19,380 nt of DNA from the NCBI GenBank assembly GCA_004562395.1, contig SFQY01000023.1, positions 1 through 19,380 on the forward strand, given 5' to 3'. The notes under the pieces were generated by a model, which worked only from the letters and a program-made list of their open reading frames with translations, had not been told where the DNA came from and did no database searches. Origin of the DNA: a bacterium (GTDB lineage: Bacteria > Bacillota > Clostridia > Oscillospirales > Oscillospiraceae). The first letter of the stretch is position 1; every line of letters starts with the position of its first letter. The position numbers and the translations under genes were made by a program. Shown here piece after piece: positions 14,090 to 19,380 of the stretch.

Positions 14090-14119
14090 TTAAGCGGATG
14101 ACAGTGCCCCCGGTATTAT
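14090..14119 (+). promoter_or_regulatory. Weak candidate promoter for the esterase cluster
   Basis: TTAAGC (14090-14095) and TATTAT (14114-14119) are spaced by 18 bases. The -35 is poor, so this is tentative. It would start transcription outside the family B element and about 15 bases before the first esterase start codon. Confidence 0.3.
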
Positions 14120-14138
14120 TGGAAAGGATGTTTGTCAT

Positions 14139-14957
14139 ATGGCTTTTTTTCAGGTTAATTTCTTCTCTCCCACCCTGTGCTTCAACACCGATATCAACGT
14201 GTTCATCCCCACGCCCAATTCCGACGAGCTTCTGAACAAGAAAAACTCCACCTACTACCATCCCGGCTCCAAATTCCAGGTGCTGTACCTGCTTCACGGG
14301 GCCTACGGCGACTATACCGACTGGATGCGTCTGACCAGCATCGAGAAATACGCCCAGAATCACAAGCTGGCGGTGGTCATGCCCTCCGCCTCCAACAGCT
14401 TCTATCAGGACATGTACCGGGGCTCCAAGTACCTGACCTACCTGACCCAGGAGCTGCCGGCCTTTGTTCAGAGCCTGTTCCCTGTCAGCCCCCGGCGGGA
14501 GGATACCTTCGTGGCGGGATTGTCCATGGGCGGCTACGGCGCCGTGAAGCTGGCCTTCCAGTGCCCCGAGCAGTTCGCCGCCTGCGCCAGCCTCTCCGGC
14601 GCCATCGACCTGGCGGCGGTGATGGAGGCGGCCCGGTCCGGCGATCTGGAAAGCCCCTTCCGCTGGGACGCCATTTTTGAAGACCCGTCGAAGGTCCCCG
14701 GCAGCGACGCGGACCTGTTTGCCCTGGGCAAAAAGCGCATGGCCGAGGGCCGGAAGCTGCCTCCCGTGTACCAGACCGTGGGCGTGGATGATTTCATTTA
14801 CCCGGCCAACGTGACCGCCCATCAGCGGCTGGTGGAGATGGGTGTGGACGTGACCTACGTGGAGGCCCCCGGCATCCACGACTGGGACTTCTGGGACACC
14901 CATATCCAGGATGTTCTGAACTGGTTCCCGCTGGCGAACAAAGAAGTGGCGCTGTGA
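14139..14957 (+). CDS. Cytoplasmic serine esterase, EstA-like (alpha/beta hydrolase, esterase D family), copy 1
   Basis: The 272-residue product has the alpha/beta hydrolase fold and no signal peptide, so it acts in the cytoplasm. The oxyanion-side motif VLYLLHGAYGDYTDW (about 47-61) is followed by the nucleophile S129 in GLSMGGYG, an acid in VGVDDF (D217/D218), and H247 in IHDWDFWD. Small acyl esters such as acetyl or butyryl groups on sugars or lipids are usual substrates of this family (tributyrin esterase, feruloyl or acetylxylan esterase relatives). AAAGGA lies about 10 bases before ATG. It is followed after 15 bases by a second esterase, so the two share a transcript. Confidence 0.9.
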   Translation: MAFFQVNFFSPTLCFNTDINVFIPTPNSDELLNKKNSTYYHPGSKFQVLYLLHGAYGDYTDWMRLTSIEKYAQNHKLAVVMPSASNSFYQDMYRGSKYLTYLTQELPAFVQSLFPVSPRREDTFVAGLSMGGYGAVKLAFQCPEQFAACASLSGAIDLAAVMEAARSGDLESPFRWDAIFEDPSKVPGSDADLFALGKKRMAEGRKLPPVYQTVGVDDFIYPANVTAHQRLVEMGVDVTYVEAPGIHDWDFWDTHIQDVLNWFPLANKEVAL

Positions 14958-14972
14958 CAGGAGGTATTTACA

Positions 14973-15782
14973 ATGGCACATATTCAAATGAGCTTTTATT
15001 CCAACGCGCTGAAGAAGAACGCCAATGTCATGATTTTCCTGCCCACTCAGGACGCCGACGACTATCTGTTCGGCTCCGGCAACGCCAAGTACGACCCCAA
15101 TAAGAAGTACCAGACCTTGTACCTGCTCCACGGCAGCTACGGCGACTGCACCGACTGGGGCCGCCTGTCCAGCGTGGAGCGCTACGCCCAGCAGCACTGC
15201 CTGGCGGTGGTGATGCCCAGCGCCGAGAACAGCTCCTATCTGAACATGGACTACGGCGAGGCGTACCTGGACTATATCGGCAGGGAGCTGCCCGCTTTCT
15301 TAAGGATCATGTTCCCCCTGAGCGAAAAGCGGGAGGACACCTTCATCGCGGGTCTGTCCATGGGCGGCTACGGCGCCTGGCGGGTGGGCCTGGAGTATCC
15401 GGAGCAGTACGGCGCCATCGCCAGCCTCTCCGGCGGTATGCAGATGCGGAAGATCCACTCCGGCCACTCCGCCCACATGGACAAGATGGACAAGAATTAC
15501 CAGGCCGCCGTCAACGGCCCCCGGAACACCGCCGATCCCAGAAACGATCTTCTGGAGCTGCTGAAGCAGGACCTGGCCCAGGGCAGGCAGCTGCCCCGGC
15601 TGTACATGACCTGCGGCACCGAGGATTTCATCTTCCCCTACAACGAGTCGTTCTATGAGGAGGCCGCCGGTCTGGCCCCCATCACCTATGTGAAGCATCC
15701 CGGAGTCCACGACTGGGTCTTCTGGGATACCTACCTGCGGGAGGTCATGGACTGGCTGCCCCTGGCGGGAGAAAAAGTGTAA
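14973..15782 (+). CDS. Cytoplasmic serine esterase, EstA-like, copy 2
   Basis: The 269-residue product is a paralogue of the preceding gene, with the same opening pattern (MAHIQMSFYSNALKKNANV) and TLYLLHGSYGDCTDW. Its triad is S129 in GLSMGGYG, D218 in GTEDF and H246 in VHDWVFWD. The section between the nucleophile and the acid is the most different from copy 1: a His/Met-rich stretch (MQMRKIHSGHSAHMDKMDK, about 156-174) replaces the Ala/Glu-rich one and would form part of the lid over the active site. This suggests a different substrate. The ATG is 8 bases after AGGAGG. Confidence 0.9.
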   Translation: MAHIQMSFYSNALKKNANVMIFLPTQDADDYLFGSGNAKYDPNKKYQTLYLLHGSYGDCTDWGRLSSVERYAQQHCLAVVMPSAENSSYLNMDYGEAYLDYIGRELPAFLRIMFPLSEKREDTFIAGLSMGGYGAWRVGLEYPEQYGAIASLSGGMQMRKIHSGHSAHMDKMDKNYQAAVNGPRNTADPRNDLLELLKQDLAQGRQLPRLYMTCGTEDFIFPYNESFYEEAAGLAPITYVKHPGVHDWVFWDTYLREVMDWLPLAGEKV

Positions 15783-15803
15783 GGCTTTCCCCGTTTTATT
15801 GCA

Positions 15804-16051
15804 TATCGGTTTTACTCAGAAAAGCAATGAATTGGGATTTGTAGGGGTGCGCTGCACCATACCTTCCCCCGGGGGGAAGGGGGACCGCGAAGCGGTGGAT
15901 GAGGAATGGCGACACCTTTCCATTCTTAACGCAGTCAAGTCAAAGAGTACAGCCTTTGTGCGCTACTTAAGCACCTTCCCCCCGGGGGAAGGCATTGCGT
16001 TGCGGCATCCCTGCAAACACCAATTTACCGGACAGCTGAGCAGAGCCGGTA
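15804..16051. repeat. Family A element, second, more diverged copy (248 bp), between esterases 2 and 3
   Basis: Outer repeats at 15804-15835 and 16020-16051 align in inverted orientation with about half to two thirds of positions matching, most strongly at TATCGG and AATTGG. The left arm has the CCTTCCCCCGGGGGGAAGG palindrome (15862-15880), the GACCGCGAAGCGGT cassette and GGATGAGGAATGGCG, all nearly identical to the copy at 4751. The right arm keeps the palindrome (about 15973-15992) but has lost the cassette and the GGATGAGG tail. It ends 15 bases before the ribosome binding site of the third esterase. Confidence 0.8.
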
Positions 16052-16080
16052 AGCACATTCTTTTTTAGGAGGAAACAATT

Positions 16081-16917
16081 ATGGCATTGATTCAGATGAC
16101 CCTTCTGTCCCGGAGCCTGATGCGCACGGTGCCCGTTACCGTGGTGCTGCCCGCGGACAAGATGACCGATTTCACGGCTCCCCTGCAGCCGGAGAAGAAG
16201 TACCCCACCTTGTACCTGCTCCACGGCGTCATCGGCAGCACGCTGGACTGGGTGTCCGGCACCCGGCTGGAGCGGTTTGCCACGGACCGGGAGCTGTGCG
16301 TGGTCATGCCCTCCGGCGACAACTCCTTCTACCTGGACCGCCCCGGCTCCGCCCAGAACTACGGCCAGTTCGTGGGCCAGGAGCTGGTGGAGCTGACCCG
16401 GCGGATGTTCCCCCTGTCCCGGGAGCGGAAGGACACCTTCATCGGCGGATTGTCCATGGGCGGCTTCGGTGCCCTGCGCAACGGCCTGAAGTACAGCGAT
16501 ACCTTCGGGGCCATCGTGGCCCTGTCCGCCGCCATCCATGTGGATCAGATGGCCGCCGCCGACAACAGCGCCGAGGTATTCTTCTCCAGGCGCAGCTTTG
16601 TCGAGGAGTGCTTCGGCGATCCGGATACCATGCTCCAGAGCGACAAAAACCCCTTCTGGCTGGTGGAGGATATGGTCCGCCGGGGCGCCCGGTTCCCGGA
16701 CATCTACATGGCCTGCGGCGATGAGGACGGCCTGCTGCCCAGCAACCAGGCCTTTGCGGACCTGCTCACCCAGAAGAAGGTGCCCCATACCTTCGAGATC
16801 GGCCCCGGCGCCCACGAGTGGGACTTCTGGGATACCTACATCCAGAAGGGCATGGACTGGCTCCCCATCCCCAAATGCACCCCAGGCATCAGCAGCGGCC
16901 ACGTTTCCAAGGATTGA
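16081..16917 (+). CDS. Cytoplasmic serine esterase, EstA-like, copy 3
   Basis: The 278-residue product is the third paralogue, opening MALIQMTLLSRSLMRTVPV and TLYLLHGVIGSTLDW. The triad is S125 in GLSMGGFG, D216 in GDEDG and H245 in AHEWDFWD. The usual HDW at the histidine is HEW here. Its middle section (VDQMAAADNSAEVFFSRRSFVEECFG) again differs from the other two. A strong AGGAGG site lies 8 bases before ATG. It is cut off from the first two by a repeat element, and I see no clear promoter between them, so it depends on read-through or on a promoter inside that element. A terminator follows. Confidence 0.9.
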   Translation: MALIQMTLLSRSLMRTVPVTVVLPADKMTDFTAPLQPEKKYPTLYLLHGVIGSTLDWVSGTRLERFATDRELCVVMPSGDNSFYLDRPGSAQNYGQFVGQELVELTRRMFPLSRERKDTFIGGLSMGGFGALRNGLKYSDTFGAIVALSAAIHVDQMAAADNSAEVFFSRRSFVEECFGDPDTMLQSDKNPFWLVEDMVRRGARFPDIYMACGDEDGLLPSNQAFADLLTQKKVPHTFEIGPGAHEWDFWDTYIQKGMDWLPIPKCTPGISSGHVSKD

Positions 16918-16933
16918 ACCCCATACTCCCCCC

Positions 16934-16969
16934 GACGGCACCGCCCAATCCAGCGGTGCCGTCCTTTTT
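16934..16969 (+). terminator. Rho-independent terminator of the esterase cluster
   Basis: A perfect 11-bp stem (16934-16944 with 16953-16963, GACGGCACCGC arms), an 8-base loop and then CTTTTTC. It follows the third esterase stop codon by 16 bases. From here to 17072 no gene is seen, only AT-rich sequence leading to the groES promoter. Confidence 0.88.
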
Positions 16970-17072
16970 CCCTTGTCCCGGGGGGAGAAGGTCTTGCGTT
17001 CCCTCGTCCCTGCGGGGGGATCTTTTCTGGCCGCTGTTAATAAATTATTTACGGAATATTCCATTTTCCCTC

Positions 17073-17101
17073 TTGCTTTTTTGGGCGGCATGGAGTATTA
17101 T
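17073..17101 (+). promoter_or_regulatory. Sigma-A promoter of groES-groEL
   Basis: TTGCTT (17073-17078), a 17-base spacer and TATTAT (17096-17101). The transcript would start near 17108, inside the CIRCE operator, so HrcA binding would block initiation directly. Confidence 0.8.
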
Positions 17102-17104
17102 GTA

Positions 17105-17131
17105 TTAGCACTCAGAGATACAGAGTGCTAA
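17105..17131. promoter_or_regulatory. CIRCE operator (HrcA binding site)
   Basis: TTAGCACTC and GAGTGCTAA are separated by exactly 9 bases, a perfect match to the CIRCE consensus. HrcA repressor binds here at normal temperature and releases on heat shock. Confidence 0.98.
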
Positions 17132-17208
17132 ACACGTAGATATTTGCGGCGGAGCGGGACTGCCCGGGAGGCCGCGGTCTAAATACATTTTGTATGGAGG
17201 AATTTGTA

Positions 17209-17484
17209 ATGAAACTGAAACCCATGGCAGACAATGTCCTGCTGAAGGCCCACGAGGCCCAGGAGACCACCGCTTCCGGCATCATCCTGGCCACCACCAG
17301 CAAGGAGAAGCCCGCGATGTACGAGGTCGTTTCCGTCGGCCCCGGCACCAAGGACGTGACCATGACCGTATCCGTGGGTGACCGCGTGGTGGTCGGCAAG
17401 TTCGCCGGCACCGACATCACCCTGGACAAGCAGGAGTACAAGTTCGTCAAGCAGGATGATATCCTGGCTGTCGTCACTGACTAA
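17209..17484 (+). CDS. groES: Co-chaperonin GroES
   Basis: The 91-residue product forms the seven-membered lid of the chaperonin. MKLKPMADNVLLK at the start is the first beta strand, followed by the mobile loop region (EAQETTASGIILATTSKEKP), VVSVGPGTKD and GDRVVVGKFAGTDI. The loop is a typical GroEL-binding one (SGIIL). The frame extends to an ATG at 17194, but that codon overlaps the GGAGG site; ATG 17209 has the right spacing of 8 bases. It is co-transcribed with groEL, 14 bases downstream. Confidence 0.98.
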   Translation: MKLKPMADNVLLKAHEAQETTASGIILATTSKEKPAMYEVVSVGPGTKDVTMTVSVGDRVVVGKFAGTDITLDKQEYKFVKQDDILAVVTD

Positions 17485-17498
17485 GGAGGAGCATTACA

Positions 17499-19133
17499 AT
17501 GGCAAAAATGATCGTTTACGGCGAAGACGCCCGCAAGAAGCTGCAGTCCGGCATCGACCAGCTGGCCGATACCGTTAAGGTTACCCTGGGACCCAAGGGC
17601 CGCAACGTGGTTCTGGGCAAGAAGTACGGCGCGCCCCTGATCACCAACGACGGCGTGACCATCGCCAAGGAAGTGGAGCTGGAGGACCCCTTTGAGAACA
17701 TGGGCGCCCAGCTGATCCGGGAAGTGGCCACCAAGACCAACGACGTGGCCGGCGACGGCACCACCACCGCTACCCTGCTGGCCCAGGCCATCACCCGCGA
17801 GGGCCTGAAGAACCTGTCCGCAGGCGCCAACCCCATGGTCATGCGCAAGGGCATCGACAAGGCCGTTGAGGCTGCCGTGGCCGCCATCAAGGCCCATTCC
17901 GTTCCCGTGTCCGACTCCGCCGCCATCGCCCGGGTCGGCACCGTGTCCTCCGGCGACGAGGCCATCGGCCAGCTGATTGCCGAGGCCATGGAGAAGGTGG
18001 GCACCGAGGGTGTCATCACCATCGAGGAGAGCAAGACCGCCGAGACCGGTCTGGACGTGGTGGAAGGCATGCAGTTCGACCGGGGCTACATCTCCCCCTA
18101 CATGGTCACCGACACCGACAAGATGGAGGCCGTCCTGGATGACGCCTACATCCTGATCACCGACAAGAAGATTTCCTCCATTCAGGAGATCCTGCCCATT
18201 CTGGAGCCCATCGTCAAGTCCGGCCGCAAGCTGATGATCATCGCTGAGGATGTGGAGGGCGACGCCCTGGCCACCCTGCTGCTGAACCGTCTGCAGGGCC
18301 GCTTCAACGTGGTCTGCGTCAAGGCTCCCGGCTTCGGCGACCGCCGCAAGGAGATGCTGCAGGATATCGCCATCCTCACCGGCGGCACCGTCATTTCCAG
18401 CGAGCTGAACATGGAGCTGTCCGAGGCTCAGATGACCGACCTGGGCCACTGCCGTCAGATCGTTGTCACCAAGGACACCACCACCATCGTCGACGGCGAC
18501 GGCGCTGCCGAGGACATCAAGGCCCGGGCCCATATGATCCGTTCCTCCATCGCCACCACCACCTCCGACTACGACCGTGAGAAGCTGCAGGAGCGTCTGG
18601 CGAAGCTGTCCGGCGGCGTGGCCGTCATCAAGGTCGGCGCTCAGACCGAGGTCGCCATGAAGGAGCGCAAGCTGCGGGTCGAGGACGCCCTGAACGCTGC
18701 CCGTGCCGCCGTTGAGGAAGGCATCGTGGCCGGCGGCGGCACCGCCCAGGTCAACGCCATTGCCGCTGTGGAAGAGCTGATCTCCACCCTCCACGGTGAC
18801 GAGAAGACCGGCGCCAAGATCATCGCCGCTGCCCTGCAGGCTCCCGTCCGTCAGATCGCCGAGAACGCCGGTGTGGACGGCTCTGTGGTCTTCGAGAAGA
18901 TCCGCACCTCCGGCAAGGTTGGCTACGGCTACAACGCCTACAACGAGGAGTACGTGGACATGATCTCCGAGGGCATCGTGGATCCCACCAAGGTCACCCG
19001 TTCCAGCCTGGAGAACGCCGCTTCCATCGCCGGCTGCGTCCTGACCACCGAGTCCCTGGTGGTGGATAAGCCCGATCCCGCTGCCGACGCCGCTGCCGCG
19101 GCTGCCGCAGCCCAGGGCGGCGGAATGTACTAA
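17499..19133 (+). CDS. groEL: Chaperonin GroEL
   Basis: The 544-residue product is the ATP-driven folding chamber. Typical segments are visible in order: VTLGPKGRNVVLGKKYGAP and ITNDGVTIAKE, the ATP-site GDGTTTATLLAQAI, the apical QFDRGYISPYMVTD, the hinge VKAPGFGDRRKEML, and VEEGIVAGGGTAQV. The C-terminus ends in an alanine run and QGGGMY rather than a long GGM repeat. An AAGGAGGAGC site precedes the ATG. Being the only chaperonin operon in view and under CIRCE, it is the housekeeping, heat-induced copy. Confidence 0.99.
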   Translation: MAKMIVYGEDARKKLQSGIDQLADTVKVTLGPKGRNVVLGKKYGAPLITNDGVTIAKEVELEDPFENMGAQLIREVATKTNDVAGDGTTTATLLAQAITREGLKNLSAGANPMVMRKGIDKAVEAAVAAIKAHSVPVSDSAAIARVGTVSSGDEAIGQLIAEAMEKVGTEGVITIEESKTAETGLDVVEGMQFDRGYISPYMVTDTDKMEAVLDDAYILITDKKISSIQEILPILEPIVKSGRKLMIIAEDVEGDALATLLLNRLQGRFNVVCVKAPGFGDRRKEMLQDIAILTGGTVISSELNMELSEAQMTDLGHCRQIVVTKDTTTIVDGDGAAEDIKARAHMIRSSIATTTSDYDREKLQERLAKLSGGVAVIKVGAQTEVAMKERKLRVEDALNAARAAVEEGIVAGGGTAQVNAIAAVEELISTLHGDEKTGAKIIAAALQAPVRQIAENAGVDGSVVFEKIRTSGKVGYGYNAYNEEYVDMISEGIVDPTKVTRSSLENAASIAGCVLTTESLVVDKPDPAADAAAAAAAAQGGGMY

Positions 19134-19153
19134 TCCATCCCCCATACCCCTTC

Positions 19154-19184
19154 GCGGCGGCTCCTTTCGGGAGCCGCCGCTTTT
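19154..19184 (+). terminator. Rho-independent terminator of groES-groEL
   Basis: A perfect 11-bp stem (19154-19164 with 19170-19180, GCGGCGGCTCC arms) with a 5-base loop, then TTTT. It follows the groEL stop codon by 20 bases. Confidence 0.92.
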
Positions 19185-19217
19185 CTGCGCTTCCGCTGGC
19201 CGGCGCACCGGCCTGTG

Positions 19218-19380
19218 GAGATATCAGATATGAGATATAAGATATTAAGATAATGGACATATCGGTTTTCCTCAGCTGCCCGATAAATTGGAATTTGTTG
19301 AGATGAGGGACCGCAATACCTTCCCCCGGGGGGAAGGTGCCCCAGTGCGCACACTGGGGCGGATGAGGAACGGCGATATG
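19218..19380. repeat. Family A element, left arm (cut by the window end), preceded by a TATATCT-type tail in reverse
   Basis: The terminal repeat begins at about 19260 and matches 4751-4782 closely. It is followed by ATACC with the CCTTCCCCCGGGGGGAAGG palindrome (19319-19337), a GCCCCAGT/ACTGGGGC hairpin (19339-19360) and GGATGAGGAACGGCG. Upstream, 19218-19250 holds GATATCAGATATGAGATATAAG, which is the tail module in reverse orientation. Here the left arm carries the cassette that sits in the right arm of the copy at 4751. Confidence 0.78.

Noticed and set aside
14090..14102. Third copy of the LacI-type operator before the esterases
   Set aside because: TAAGCGGATGA differs from TAANCGNTTNC at two positions and lacks the right half; too weak to link the esterases to the regulator.
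17132..17208. Riboswitch or thermosensor in the groES leader
   Set aside because: Only a loose GCGGC/GCCGC pairing is visible, not a recognisable fold; CIRCE already explains heat control.
17481..19208. 575-codon minus-strand open frame over groEL
   Set aside because: Antisense shadow of groEL; low-complexity product and it crosses the groEL terminator.

Overview
The window looks like a piece of chromosome from a GC-rich Clostridia member, most likely the gut family Oscillospiraceae (relatives of Oscillibacter, Flavonifractor or Faecalibacterium). Seen directly: strong AAGGAGG-type ribosome binding sites, TTGACA/TATAAT promoters with 17-bp spacers, a CIRCE heat-shock operator, RNase Y, RqcH and a class B sortase, all typical of Firmicutes. 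The codons are strongly G/C-ending, and AT-rich sequence is confined to promoters. The family placement is inference; there is no rRNA, tRNA or CRISPR array to confirm it.

Layout. (1) 1-366 is intergenic repeat sequence. (2) 367-2402: rny (RNase Y) on the minus strand, with terminator and promoter, diverging from (3) a GNAT acetyltransferase and rqcH (ribosome quality control) at 2403-4733. (4) 4734-5291: a 317-bp inverted-repeat element, then a promoter. (5) 5292-7751: a membrane-anchored repeat/LRR protein with a TTG start, then sortase B with its own consensus promoter and a terminator. (6) 7805-8265: more repeat modules. (7) 8266-13732: a sugar-uptake locus. A LacI-type regulator faces a four-gene operon of lipoprotein binding protein, double-ABC ATPase, permease and a translationally coupled VOC (glyoxalase-fold) protein. 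Both promoters carry a matching operator-like site just downstream of the predicted start. (8) 13733-14138: a second inverted-repeat family. (9) 14139-16917: three tandem EstA-like cytoplasmic serine esterases, the third separated from the first two by another repeat element. (10) 17073-19184: groES-groEL behind a promoter that overlaps CIRCE. (11) 19218-19380: the start of a further repeat copy.

How it fits together. The core genes (rny, rqcH, groESL) serve RNA turnover and protein quality control. The sugar locus looks like a self-contained regulon: LacI represses itself and the importer, and the VOC protein is probably the intracellular enzyme acting on the imported compound. The three esterases follow directly and could remove acyl groups from imported or intracellular compounds, but nothing in the sequence proves a shared substrate or regulator.

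The least explained content is intergenic. Elements of about 250-320 bp have inverted arms built from a fixed order of parts: terminal inverted repeat, a C/G-rich palindrome, an exchangeable hairpin cassette, and a GGATGNGG tail. At least two families with different ends share this order, and one copy carries an extra hairpin cassette. No transposase is present, so they look like non-autonomous (MITE-like) or structured-RNA elements.
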